Assembly (NCBI GenBank): GCA_964019335.1
Contig: OZ025666.1
Span: 560,501 to 624,500, forward strand
Origin: Diplonema japonicum
Taxonomy: Eukaryota > Euglenozoa > Diplonemea > Diplonemida > Diplonemidae
Direction: 5' to 3'
DNA: 64,000 nucleotides
Shown piece after piece: positions 19,749-31,200 of this stretch (the first letter of the stretch is position 1; each line of letters opens with the position of its first letter). Both the position numbers and the translations under genes were made by a program. Below the pieces are notes generated by a model. That model was given only the letters and a program-made list of their open reading frames with translations, had not been told where the DNA came from and searched no databases.

Positions 19749-21872
19749 ATGTTCAGGAATAGCAGCTTGCTCTCAGGTAGCGAGTTTGTCTCGTCCCCCT
19801 CACCCGCCATGCCCGTGCGGGGGTATGTGTCTGCAGTGGTAGATGAGGTGTCCGAAAGCCGGCGGATGGGTTCGGTGAGCTTCGATTCACCTTCTCAACA
19901 TCATTCGAACAGGAGGACACCCGGCTCAGTGCGACGGGAACGATACGAAGAGCCTGCTGGCCTGCGCGTCGGTACTGACGGGAGGCTCCACATCGGTGGA
20001 GTGTCGCAAAGCAGCACTCCTCTAGAAGCTCGCGAGATGAGCTCGACTGCGAACCCTATCAGCTCGGAGGACATCCTGATGCACCCTTCTGACAGGTTCC
20101 AGGGCAATAGCAACGTGCTATCCCTCGCCAGGTACTCCGTGTGCGAGCCGAATAAAATCGAAGAAAAGGACGATTTTCTATCGAAGGAACAAACACCCCT
20201 TGACAGAGCAGCCGCTTCTGCTAAGTGGGCCGAAGCCCATCTCGCTCCCCGCAGGCTTCCTGACGAGTGCCTGGCGTCACCAGTTCAAACGGAGCAGCGT
20301 TCCACCCGCAAGAGGCACATGACAGCCAACGCAGTCCGCGTCCATGTATGCACCTCATCTGGTGTTGTGCACCATGTAGAGCTCCGAGACGGTCTTGAGA
20401 GTAGAGTCGGTGAGGTGCTGCAGGAGGTGGCCTTGAGGGAGCCCGACGCCGCAGCAGCGTCAAAGTTAGAATTCAAAGGTGATATTCTGGAAGCTTCTCA
20501 AACGCTTGCTTCATATGGCATCGAACACGGTGACAGGTTGATGCTGCAGCGTGACGGGGAGGTGGCCGTCGCAGAAGCCCTCAGGGTGAAGAAACCTGTC
20601 ATCGACAGCACTGCTGATGAAGTGCTGTGTGCTTTCATCAACGTTCCGCTGATGCGCCGTTATCCAGGCAACAGCAATATTTTGCAAGTAGGCACGGGAG
20701 CTGCCGTGGCAGCAGCTGTCGCCCCCAGGCAGAATTGGAGCAACACGGTCTCGCATTCAGGTTGGCGACAGCCTGGCAGAGACCTCCCCAAGATGAGCAT
20801 GCTGCCGCCGCCGAAAACACCACCCATAGAAGAACTTATTGCTTATCTGCAGCAAATACCACCGCCTCGTACCCCGTCGCTACACTCTGAGGTCCCGTCT
20901 ATCCCCTCGACACCAGGTGCTCAGAATGTCGGCCATGAAATCACAGATGAGGTGTTCCAGCTAGAAACACCTGTGAATCAATATATTGATGAAGCAACGA
21001 AGAGAGTGATCATGGTGGACAAAACAGGACAGAGAGCAGCGGTGTTCCCCGAGGGCGTGGTGCCGCTGTCAGAGCACCCTATGCGGGACTGGGTGATCGA
21101 TTTGTATATGAAACACGCGCCAGAGAAGATCACGAACGTAGACAGACTACTGTGGGACGGCGAGGGGAAGGAAGGGGAACTACGAGAGCTGCTGGTGGAT
21201 GCCTACGGAAGACCTGACAAGCCTTATGAAGAGTACGTTTCAGAGAGGCGGGCTAGAAGAAACTTCAATCCGAAAGAAGCAGTGCAGAGGTTCCACGACG
21301 AGCAGACAGCGAACGAGGTGTGCATGGATGAGGAGAACAACTTCTACGTTAACTATGACGAGAAGAAGGTACCCATCTCTGAGCACGCCACGAGGCAATG
21401 GGTCATTGACTTCTTGAAGCATCAAGACAACGGGAAGCTACCTGAAGTGGACCTCATGATGTGGGAGTACCAGTGGGAAGAGGAAAAGCTAAGGAAGAAG
21501 CTGCAAGATGACTACGGGGAGGCTCCCATACAGCCTTACAACGACTACATGAAAAAGCACAACCAGAGAGTTTCGGAAAGGAGACAAAGGAGCGCATCAC
21601 CGGCTCCTGACCAGAGCGTGCTACGCAGGAGGTCCACATGGTTAGAGGTCGATGATGGCCGAGGCAGTATCTACTATTTTAACCAACTGGACGGGATCAG
21701 CAAATGGGCTCCTAATGGGACACCTTTCGAGAATGACCCAGCTCCCTCTCCTTCCCCCGCTGCACAGCCATTTGCTTCACCCTCCCCGGCAGCGCGCATC
21801 CCTTCTTCCTCCGCCCTGTCCTCCAGCACCGTACACACCGACTACTCGTATTACACAACCCTCACACAGTGA
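19749..21872 (+). CDS. Ubiquitin-like and WW-domain protein with an internal tandem repeat
   Basis: The product is 707 residues, single exon. The first ~190 residues are low-complexity. A ubiquitin-like fold occupies about 196-284 (VRVHVCTSSGVVHHVELRDG ... LEFKGDILEASQTLASYGI, EHGDRLMLQ). Two copies of a ~88-residue module follow at about 415-505 and 518-608, each with V-P-[LI]-S-E-H, then R.WVID, then an acidic Trp-containing segment and DAYG/DDYG...YEEY/YNDY. A WW domain lies at about 630-656 (STWLEVDDGRGSIYYFNQLD, then ISKWAP), so it can bind Pro-rich ligands. The tail is Ser/Pro-rich. The repeat family is not one I recognise. Overall role, perhaps a ubiquitin- or RNA-linked adaptor, is inference. 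Confidence 0.8.
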   Translation: MFRNSSLLSGSEFVSSPSPAMPVRGYVSAVVDEVSESRRMGSVSFDSPSQHHSNRRTPGSVRRERYEEPAGLRVGTDGRLHIGGVSQSSTPLEAREMSSTANPISSEDILMHPSDRFQGNSNVLSLARYSVCEPNKIEEKDDFLSKEQTPLDRAAASAKWAEAHLAPRRLPDECLASPVQTEQRSTRKRHMTANAVRVHVCTSSGVVHHVELRDGLESRVGEVLQEVALREPDAAAASKLEFKGDILEASQTLASYGIEHGDRLMLQRDGEVAVAEALRVKKPVIDSTADEVLCAFINVPLMRRYPGNSNILQVGTGAAVAAAVAPRQNWSNTVSHSGWRQPGRDLPKMSMLPPPKTPPIEELIAYLQQIPPPRTPSLHSEVPSIPSTPGAQNVGHEITDEVFQLETPVNQYIDEATKRVIMVDKTGQRAAVFPEGVVPLSEHPMRDWVIDLYMKHAPEKITNVDRLLWDGEGKEGELRELLVDAYGRPDKPYEEYVSERRARRNFNPKEAVQRFHDEQTANEVCMDEENNFYVNYDEKKVPISEHATRQWVIDFLKHQDNGKLPEVDLMMWEYQWEEEKLRKKLQDDYGEAPIQPYNDYMKKHNQRVSERRQRSASPAPDQSVLRRRSTWLEVDDGRGSIYYFNQLDGISKWAPNGTPFENDPAPSPSPAAQPFASPSPAARIPSSSALSSSTVHTDYSYYTTLTQ

Positions 21873-22011
21873 GCTGTGTCCTTTTACTATATTTTTGTTG
21901 ATATTATCTGTTTCTCATGTACCCCCCTGCCCTATTATTATTATTCCCGTGGGTTTGTCTCGAAATACGAGTGTGTTTTACTTCTGATATCCAGGAAAAG
22001 GGCAAAAGCCG

Positions 22012-23013
22012 ATGAAGAGAAGACGAGACGACGCAGGCCAGATGGTAGAAGACCTCTGCGAGAACGCTGCAATCGAAGAATCAAAATGGAAGGAAAGACT
22101 TAAACTGGTGGAAAGATGGGCGAGTGTCGGAGACAAAGAACTCGAAGGAGAGGCAGCAAAGGTAGCTGCAGAAAGGTACGGAGACAATGGGGTTTGTTTT
22201 TATCCCGAGGTGGAGGCGGTGGCTGGTTTGGTGAAGTACTCGACGAGGACTGTGGATGAGGAGGAATTCTTGGAGAGCGTGGAGCAGTGCAACAAGGCGG
22301 TCAACAAAGCGAAGGAACCATTGAAAGAGGCTTTGGACGAAGCAAAGACCGCGAAGAACACTGAGGTACTCCGCAAGATAGGCAGCGAGTTCAACATCCT
22401 ATCCAAATCCCAAAAAAGGATCCAGGCCCTGGACAAACTTGTCGGAACACGCATACACAATGCCAACAAGCGTTTGGCACAGTACCGTTCAGCTACACGT
22501 GTGAGGGACATCTCCGGAAAAAAGCTGGAGAACACTCCTCCAACATCACTTGGACACCTCAAAATCCTGGATTTCTACAGGCTCACCGATGCTGGTAGAT
22601 ACAGCTTCGGTCGGCAGCTCTCGGGTCCGCAGCATTACACTGATATCCGCCGGAACGTGGCTATACTCTCTGTTGTCAATGATAAAGGGGAGCAGGTTTA
22701 CAACGGGTACGCCATCAGTGGAGATGGCACGCCAGGGTGCCAAGGATGCACCCCTCCACAGAAGCACTTCACATCAATCTGCTGTGAAGACGGTCTCGGG
22801 GAAGCTTACGACAGGCAGCACGATGCGGAGTTCAAGCTCATTTCGTACTTCGTCGAGACACTTGTGTCCGCCTCTGTTGAACTGTCTGTGTACACCTCCA
22901 CCATAACGCTCTGGTCAAAGAAACCTTTGTGCAAAAGCTGTACCGCGGTTTTCAAGGAACAGCTGAGCGATGTCTTGCCGAAGGTAACCCTGACCATTCT
23001 TGTTGATGAATGA
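22012..23013 (+). CDS. Cytidine-deaminase-fold protein (toxin-type/nucleic-acid deaminase branch)
   Basis: The product is 333 residues. Residues 1-190 are helical and charged. Residues ~215-333 carry the deaminase layout: a first strand pair (RRNVAILSVVNDKGEQVYNG, YAISGDG), then an active-site helix with HDAE at 270-273 where Glu273 would be the proton shuttle, and PLCKSC with Cys307 and Cys310 as zinc ligands, followed by a strand (PKVTLTILVDE). The zinc-binding position before Ala-Glu is Asp272 or His270, as in the D-x-E variant seen in bacterial toxin-type deaminases. Those proteins act on nucleic acids or nucleotides. No obvious mitochondrial presequence or secretion signal is present. 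A TATCCAG acceptor at 21994 lies 17 bases before the ATG. Family membership is inferred from motifs and order; substrate is unknown. Confidence 0.7.
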   Translation: MKRRRDDAGQMVEDLCENAAIEESKWKERLKLVERWASVGDKELEGEAAKVAAERYGDNGVCFYPEVEAVAGLVKYSTRTVDEEEFLESVEQCNKAVNKAKEPLKEALDEAKTAKNTEVLRKIGSEFNILSKSQKRIQALDKLVGTRIHNANKRLAQYRSATRVRDISGKKLENTPPTSLGHLKILDFYRLTDAGRYSFGRQLSGPQHYTDIRRNVAILSVVNDKGEQVYNGYAISGDGTPGCQGCTPPQKHFTSICCEDGLGEAYDRQHDAEFKLISYFVETLVSASVELSVYTSTITLWSKKPLCKSCTAVFKEQLSDVLPKVTLTILVDE

Positions 23014-23210
23014 AAAGAAAGAAAGAAAAAAAGAAAAAAATCGTGGTGGGGGCAATATACTAACACCTTTCCCATCATATGTATTTTGTTCCCCCCCCTT
23101 TTTTCTTGTGCAGGGCGCCGCCAACACCGGCCTCCTTTAACTCATATATATTTTTTGCGGTTCTTTTTTTGAGTAATACACCGAAACAGGGGAAGGAAAG
23201 GGGGGACAAA

Positions 23211-23995
23211 ATGGAGATCACTCCAGTGTCTCCGCCTCCGGCATCGGTGCCTCCGCCATCAACCCCACCGCCTGGTGTTTACGAACCGGATCAAATATTG
23301 CAGATTAGACAGCAGATGTTCCCCGTGATTCTAACGACTTACGGGATTCCAGCTGACTCCGAGCGGGCGAGAAGTCTGGCTTTACTGCTGGGTGTGAATG
23401 AACACGAGCCGTACTACCACCCTGTCAACGTTCCGAGGATAGGGTACCACCAGCAGTGGGGCGGAGCGCCTGCTGCACACGCTCTTCTACACAACTACAC
23501 ACCCTTCTCTAATGTACCTGACGACGTTCTAACACTCATCCTGAGCTATGAGAACATACCAAGGGCGCTCATGTACAGGTGGTACAACATTTCCAAGCAG
23601 TGGCGGCGGTGCCTCACCACACCTCTGTTGGGTTATTACGACTTCCTTAGAATGTGCATGCAGAGCTTGAACAGACGGTCAGGGGGTGTTCTCGACCCCA
23701 TAGAGCTAGCCTACCCTTCCACCCCCCGCCCTTACACTCCAAGCATAGCCGTGATGCGGTGTATGAGCTGTCAGAAGTCCAGTATCATGGAACAGCACGA
23801 CGGTGGTACCATGTGGGGCCACTGCATGTACTGCGGGACGGATGGGCAGTTTGATTTATGCAAGGTATGTGATTGGGAAAAGAAAGGGGGGGGAAACAAA
23901 TTTTTTTTATAAAGGGTGAAGCTGGCGAGCTTCTTAACAGATTTCCTCAATACATCCGAACAAAGACTCAACCCGAGACAGATGAACCCCGGTAA
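23211..23995 (+). CDS. F-box-like protein with C-terminal zinc-binding Cys pairs
   Basis: Exons are 23211-23864 and 23915-23995; 244 residues. The N-terminus is Pro-rich. An F-box-like helix set lies at about 98-140 (FSNVPDDVLTLILSYENIPR ... YNISKQWRRCL), suggesting an SCF-type adaptor. Near the end, C-x2-C pairs (MRCMSCQ, GHCMYCG) and a further Cys look like a zinc ribbon or treble clef. The intron's 3' site is uncertain: ATAAAG at 23914 keeps a sensible frame (GEAGELLNRFPQYIRT), while without splicing the protein would end in a short Lys/Gly/Phe tail. An in-frame ATG at 23079 exists, but it lies upstream of a pyrimidine-AG acceptor, so I prefer 23211. Confidence 0.65.
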
Positions 23996-24406
23996 CACAT
24001 CACCGTTTTGTTTTGTGTTCAGGACTTGGTTTTTTTTTTCTCTCTCTTTTTTTTTGGGGGGTAGTGGGGATAACACGGAGATATAAAGAAGTACATCAGA
24101 TGTGTTGTTCGCTGCTGACCCTAGTGGAAGAACATAGTGCCCGCAGCCGAGGTACGCCCCCTGTAATCAAGTAGACAGTGCTTGTGCGGGTGCCACCAAC
24201 CGTGGCTTCCTTAATCTCGTTTATAAAGTAAAGTGGCGCAGTATTTTTTTTTAAGTCGATGGATTGATTTTTTTAAAAAAGTTTTTCTTTTTTGGGTTCC
24301 ATTCTTATTGATTGTACAATATTTTCCTTACCCCCCCCCCCCTTTAAACTTTTTTGTCCGGGGTTTTTTTTTTTTGCAGCTTTACTCAACAAAAGGTGGT
24401 GCGGGA
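23996..24406. other. Intergenic
   Basis: Mixed sequence at 24060-24230 flanked by T-runs. The last part is a T/C-run ending TTTTTGCAG at 24379, which I read as the acceptor for the HECT gene. No RNA gene recognised. Confidence 0.55.
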
Positions 24407-27400
24407 ATGAGCATTTCATTTGGAAATGAACGGAAGAAAGAAACCGCGGTCGAAGTCTCGAGGAGAGAACGGCAAGAAAGGACGAAGAAGAGATTAGAGG
24501 AAGGATCGAAAGAGAAGATCGTAAGATGTTATAGGAGGCACGTAACGCTAAGGGGGCAGATGGCAAAGCTAAGGGAATTGTATGATGCCACGATGGACGA
24601 GATCCTCGGGGGTCCCGAAGGGCTGAAGATACTGCGGTTGAGTCCCAATAAGCTACCCCTTCCCGCCAACAGGAAGTTGTACTGTTTAGTATACCAGCTT
24701 CTCTTCTTCTACAACAGAAAGACACCTGACACCCCAGACGTTCCACGCCTCATTGATTTGTCCCGTCTCATCTCTGCCTCCATCACACGCCCGACTGCAG
24801 GGCAGAACTATGCATTTTTAACATGCGACACACCTCGTCTGCAGGATTGGACCATGACCACCAAGCGTCTCATTGTTACCGCCACTTCGGTCCTGCAGTC
24901 TGTTGTCTCCAGAGACACCCTCAGCAGGGTGGATTTCGGTGTGCTCTCAAAGCTCCTCATGGATCTTGTCGATTCAAAGCACTGGGCGTACATCCGTGTC
25001 CAGGGGAAGAAGCCCTCCGAGTACACAGCAGAGGAACAGCTCATCATTAAGCAGCTGAATTCCCAAGCCGCCTCTCTCTGCACTTCGCTTCTCTCATTTC
25101 TCGCCACTGAGACTTGTATGTTCTCGGTCACCACGCTGCTCCTCTCCAACCACATAGGAGCGAACGATACGGAAGACGTGCTTGCCGCCGCAGCCGTGAG
25201 GATTGCCATGAGCATCGGGCAGACGTCCCCCGCCAACCAGCTCCTGTTCACAAAGTGTTTTAGTTTTGTGCCTTCCATCGCCAAGCGGGTCCCCAAGGCG
25301 CTCTTCATAACGCTTGTCAGCTCCGACTCCATGTGGGATGCTCTTGTTGAGGTTGTCTTTGCAGAAACACAAAAGAGCGAAGCTTGGCCGCAGCGTCACC
25401 TCACAGGGAATCTTGTGGAGATCGGCCACTCCTTCCTCGCCAGCCAAAGGCTTGCATCACGACGCGATGCGTGGATAGGTGCCGTGCAGCACCTGCTGAA
25501 GCTCATCCCGTCCTGGCTCCATGTGAAGAGGCTGCTCGAGGTGGAACCGCTTCTGGAGAAACAGTTCCGGCTTCTTTGGGCACAAAGCACCGTCGATATG
25601 CTCTTCGCGAAGCTTTTACAAGAGAATACACCGACCGACGTGGCAGAGATGGTGCAGAAGCAGATTACGCAAAAGGAGGAGAAGAAACAGAAGGGGTTCT
25701 TCGCACGCTTGAAGGACAAAGCGATGGGGAAAGAAAAAGAGCCCGAGGTGTTCCAGCACAAGGGGTACTCCAGTTTGAAGCTGGATTCCGCTATCGCAGC
25801 ATGGAAGACACCGCAGTGGATGTCGTGCGCGAAACTATTCAACTTCTTGGTTGTGAAGTGGTCGAGCCGCGTGGTTTTATCTGCCCTTGCATCGCGTGAC
25901 TTCTTACTGGTAGCTCTTTGGAAACACTTGGAAAGACACATGGTGCTGCTGGATGCCTACATCGAGGGCAAAACACAGCTTCCGCCGCAGGTCCACGACG
26001 ACCTGAGCAACACACTGCTGCTCTTCCTGTACTGCTACGACTACTTCCTTCCTGTCTGTGACGATAATGAATTCTACGTCTTGCAAAGACCCTTCTCGAT
26101 AAAGAAGGTCTGCGATATTGTGCAGATCCTGGCGAGGTTCGCCTTCAGATCGACCTGGCAGCAAGCACCAATGGGCCCCGGCGTAGACAAGGGCCACGCG
26201 GCACTGATGAACAGCTTGAAGACGTCATGCAAAAGCGTGCTGTTGATCTTGAACGATAGAAATGTAAGGCGGGAGTTCTGTGAAAAGGACGTGTGGATGG
26301 TAGCGGGGTTCAGACAGAGGTTGGGGTTCCATTTTGACCCAAAGGACCCGAAGACGTGGACGTCGGGTGTCAAGGCTGTCGTGCACGAAATGCCGTTCCT
26401 GATATGCTTCGCAGACAGGGCCGTGTACCTACGGAAGCTGATCGAAAAGGACAGAGAAGAGAACTTAATGAACGAGGTTAAGTACGGCTTGACCATTCGG
26501 CGAGACTATTTACTCGAAGACGGGCTGACGCAGGTGGCGAAACTCGTTTCTGGCAGCGGTAGCAGGACGAGGCTGAAAGCACGATTTCACGTTCAGTTCC
26601 AAAACAGCCAGGGCTTGGAAGAAGCCGGAATAGACGCTGGAGGTGTGTTTAAAGAGTTTATCGAAGCTCTGTCAAAGAAAGGTTTCAACCCAAACTTGGG
26701 ATTGTTCAAAACTACGGAGGACAACAAGATATACCCAAACCCAGAGTCGAAAAGGTTGTACACCATCAAGGAGTACAAAGAACTGTACGAATTCCTTGGT
26801 AGAATTGTGGCGAAGGCCATCTACGAAGGTGTCGTTCTAAACCTCCCGATGGCCGAGTTCTTTCTGAACACCATGTTGGGGCGGTCGAATTTTGTGGAGG
26901 ATCTAAAGGCGCTGGACCCGTCGTTCCACAGGAATCTGCTGGCGTTGAAGGACATCGACGACGTGGAAGACCTGTGCCTGACCTTCTCGTTTGAGGAAGA
27001 CAAGATGGGCAAGACAGTTTCGACAAACCTGATCCCAAATGGGTATCCCTTTAAGAATAAAAAGAAATATACAAATGAACAATACAGCGCGGATGTTGTG
27101 GTTACGAATGACAACCTCATACAGTACATCGCTATGATGGCACATGTGAAGCTGAATCTGCAGTTTAAAGAACAGGCGAGCGCGTTCATATCTGGGTTCC
27201 ATGATGTTTTACCGCCGAAATGGGTGTGGTTTTTTTGAATTTTTCTGAAGAAGGTGAAAGGAAGGAGGGCCTTCCCAGCTGAGCCGTGCACAAGGGTGCA
27301 CACACTACGATCCATCGGGAGGACAAAGGCGGTGATCGGATGGAACAGGAGGGCGATATTTGCATCACCGAAGACCAAGCATGACCTAGAGGCGTTGAAA

Positions 27401-28064
27401 GGACAATGGGCAAGAGAACGAAGAGAAAGAGCGGCCAGGCTGGGGAGAAGGCCGGCAAGACCACCAAAGGAGGAGAAACCGCTGCTGAAAGGGGATAGGT
27501 GCAGGTAGAAGATGAGAACAAGGGGGCGTCTCATAAAGACTTCCTTTAACTCATATATTTTTTTTTTTCTTCTTTTTTTTTATAACATATCTTTCCCAGA
27601 TCAACCTGTTCAACCGGAACGAACTCCAGCAGCTTATAAGCGGTTCTAGTGGGTCTTTTGATGTTGCCGAGCTCCGGCATCACACGAAGTACGCCGGCGG
27701 CTACAGCGACACGCACTCTGTCATCAAGAGTTTTTGGAGGACGCTGGAGGAGTTCTCCGACGAGGAGAAAGCCTCGTTCCTATCGTTCGTCACCTCGTCT
27801 TCCAAGCCCCCTCTTCTTGGGTTTTCACACCTGCACCCTCCCTTTTGTATTCGAACAGCCAACGAAGACCAGCAATCCCTTTTTGGCAGGATCGATAGGC
27901 TGCCATCGGCCTCTACCTGCTTCAATCTCCTAAAGGTATACGAAAAGAACGGTGGGACAAAAAAGAAAAAAAAAACTCAGCTTCCCTCTTACAAATCTCG
28001 CAAAGACTTGAAAGAGAAGCTGCTCTACTCCATTAACTCTGGCGCCGGGTTTGAGCTCAGTTAA
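24407..28064 (+). CDS. HECT-type E3 ubiquitin ligase, UBE3B/UBE3C (Hul5)-like
   Basis: Exons are 24407-27223, 27600-27935 and 27981-28064; 1078 residues. The start MSISFGNERKKE followed by Arg/Glu-rich helix and RCYRRHV (a degenerate IQ motif) matches the UBE3B/UBE3C N-terminus. A long helical region follows. The HECT domain (~705-1078) has QGLEEAGIDAGGVFKEFI, EFLGRIVAKAIYEG, then in exon 2 NELQQLISG, YAGGYSDTHSVIKSFW, FVTSSSKPPLLGF and SASTCFNLLK, where Cys1046 is the catalytic thioester Cys. Exon 3 ends GAGFELS, the typical HECT end. It transfers ubiquitin from E2 to substrates, and relatives help proteasome processivity. The first intron is 376 nt, far longer than others here, and holds a dispersed repeat. 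The acceptor TTTTTGCAG at 24379 fixes the start. Confidence 0.93.
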
Positions 28065-28245
28065 GATAAGACGAGGAAAAAGAAAGGAAAAAGAAAGGAT
28101 AATTAGAAAAAGAAGAAGAAGAAAAGAAGAAAAAAGAAAAATGTGTTTTAGGTTTCCACACGCAAGCATATGGTTCGTTCTCCTTTCCCCCTTTCCTCCC
28201 TTCCACTCGCATTTTCTGTTAATACTTTTCCAAAGGGGACGACCG

Positions 28246-31200
28246 ATGGTCGCCGGTGAGACGTTCGTAGAAAGCAAGAGTTTTCGGGTAAGCACGTACT
28301 GCGAACTAGAGGGGAATGGTACGGTGCAAGGAATGTGCGTGCTTGACAATGGGTGCATGCTACTCAGCAAGGTAGGGAAAGGTATATGTGCAATAGGACC
28401 GTGGGGAAAGGGAGGGTGCACTGAACTGTCGGTGCCGCAAGTACGAAGCGCAAGGGGGGTAACACCATTCAGAGGGAACGTGCTTGTGTGCGATGCGGGA
28501 TCTCACTGCGTGTGGATGATGAGCCCGAGCGGCAGGGAATGCCAGGTGTTCATCGGTGCAGAGGGAGTAGCAGGGTGGAAGGACGGAAGGGGCAGTGTAG
28601 CGCTCCTCCGGCAACCTTCCGCCACTGCAGTGTCTCCCGACCAGCGAGCTGTCTGCATTGCTGACACTGGAAACCACATGGTACGAGTGGCTCACATCTC
28701 ATCCGACCTCTCTGTGCAGTCCGTGGTGACCATCGCAGGTATGCAGCAGTATGGCATGCGCGATGGGGTCTACGGTGCCTCGCTTCTCTATAACCCCACC
28801 CATGTTCTATGGGACTCTGAGTTCATTGCCGTCACCGACACTGGGAACCACAGCCTGCGCCTCATCCGAGCTGAAGGTTCCACATGGGTCACATCTACCG
28901 TCGCTGGCTCCCGCCAAGCAGGCCTTCGAGAAGGCAAGCAGCAGCACGCACTCTTCAACCACCCCTGCAACGCCACCATGACTTCTGGTGGCGCTCTCCT
29001 TGTCGCTGACAAGAACAACTCCCGTATCCGTGCCATCGCTAACAATGAGGTCACCACGCTCTGCGGTTCACGCAAAGGGCACAAAGTTGGGTGCTACCTC
29101 CACGCTGCGCTGTTTAACAGCCCCTCGTTCATCATCTGTCTGGGGATAAACGACACGCTTTTCATCGCCGACGCCCGTGGGGTGTACATGGTGAAGAAAG
29201 AAAAGCAACCTGCGAAGATGGCGTCGCCCATCCTTGGCACACATCCCAATGCGCCTCCTTACGCAGTGAAGTCTTTTGTGTACTCGCCACCAAAGACGCG
29301 TCCTATGGAGAACCAGCCTGTGCACACCAAGAAGCCATCCGTCCCCGTGTTGCTGAACAAGAAGGTGGTAGCTGATGTAAGCATACACACACATGAGGAT
29401 GAGCCTTTGCAGATCACACCAGTGAAGAAGGCTTCGATTGAAAGGAACAGGGATACTCCGTCGCCTTCTGTGAGCCCTGTCACAGCAAAGGCCGAGCAGG
29501 ACCTTGCAACCGTGTTCTCCAAGTGGGCGACGTCTTCGTCTGCTGGTAAGACTATGAGCTGCACGCAATGGTTACGTCTTCTGGGGCACTGCAGGCTGCT
29601 CAAGGTGGTAGGCGACACGCGCTCCCACCATGCAGTAACTACAGCACGTGCAGGCATCATCTTTGTGTCAGCCACTGGCTCCGGTGAACGCATGAGCTTC
29701 CCTGTATTCTGCCATGCTCTGGCCAAGCTAGCAGGCTCGCTGACCCCCTCGATGTCGATTGAGAAGCTTATCCTTGGATGCATCGGGCCTTTAGCGGGAC
29801 ACCCGCCAGCTGATGCGCTCGCAACTTTCAACCCTTCCATACTCAAGCCACACGTACTGATGCTACTTGCAGCAAATGAGGCGATGTTGCTGAGTATTTT
29901 TAAGTGGTTTGTTTCAAAGCACCCACCCACGCAAGGAAGCAACGAGGACAGGCACGAGGTTAAAGTACGGGGCAAGCTGCTGTCGATGACGGGCTGGTTG
30001 GCCTTCTTAAGGAAGTTCCGGATCATGCCTGACCTTCAGGGACGCCAGGCAGGTGAGTCCTTTGCTGTGCATGCCGTCAGCGGTACATTGTTTGCAGCAC
30101 TCGTTCGGGGGTCGCAAGCATTGCAGGCAGAGATGGAAGCCATCAAACGGGTGGACATACACAAGAGACCTGACGCACCAGTGTTGTTGTGCTTTCCGGA
30201 ATTCCTTGACGCCATCTGCAGGACTGCATTTGCCTGCTACGGTAAGACGTTGTGGGACCTCTCACGTTACCCGACACCTGTGGACCAGCTCTCAGCGTTG
30301 CTAAACGCTATGGCACAAAGCGAGGGTGCTGATACCTTCGGCAGTCGCCCAATTTTCGAGGTGCCCGTGGGTGTTACATCTTCACCGTCACCGTCACTTC
30401 GAAAGGTTCCTGTGTACGCAGAGAAGTACAGAGGGAGGGACCCTGACTGCCAGGTGCTGATGCCTTCCTTAATGACGACGTTGAGCGAGTCGCCTGATAA
30501 GGCGTCGGCGGTGTCGGAGTCATTAGCTTCAATCGATGGGAGGCAAACGGTATTGAGCGGCTTTAGTGCACTGTCTCAGACAATGCATGCAAGGCCTAAC
30601 GCGCCATGGTCCGTGCAGCAAGATAGTTCACAAGAGTCCGAGCAGCTGGTGGAGGAGATATCACCCATTAGCCCGTCACTCAACGTGTACCACGAGAAGC
30701 CACCCTCGTGGCCCGTGATAGACAAGAGCCCCGCAAGTCACGCAAGGAAGAAGAGGAAGAAGTCTCAGACGAGGGAAAGCACACCTACTCCTTCGATTTC
30801 AGTGTCGCCAGTTCTGGTGGAAAACCTCGTAACCACTGTGCATCCCAAGCAGCCACCCACTATTCGTACCCCAGTAGCACTGCCCGGGTCGCCTGGTGTG
30901 CTGCTCTCACCGGAGCAGGTAACGAGATTCTCGCAATCCTTTGCGTCGGACCATACGGACATCGATGAGAGCTCCATCAGTTACACGGAGGGGCACGCCA
31001 GCCTGCAGGTCGAGGAGGTCTTCAGTGATGGTGGCATGTCGCAAGTGAGAGAGGTGAATCAGTCAGCAGAGTTGATAGTGCTCAGCGATGATGACGCACC
31101 AAGTGCAAAAGACGACCTGTTCTCGCCTGACAGCAAGAAGTGCCCCACAATACCCTACACGGGGCAGATCTTCACAGAGACCCTCGAGGAAACCATTGGT

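Noticed and set aside
24273..24370. A minus-strand peptide KNPGQKSLKG that echoes KNSGQKSLKG in the transposon's left arm
   Set aside because: The DNA around it does not align to the arm and the stretch is a homopolymer-rich leader; ten residues in a shadow frame are not enough to call a second element.
27254..27508. An 84-codon open frame inside the long HECT intron
   Set aside because: It has no ATG start, is Arg-rich like a shadow frame of GC-rich DNA, and the HECT exons on both sides join perfectly without it.
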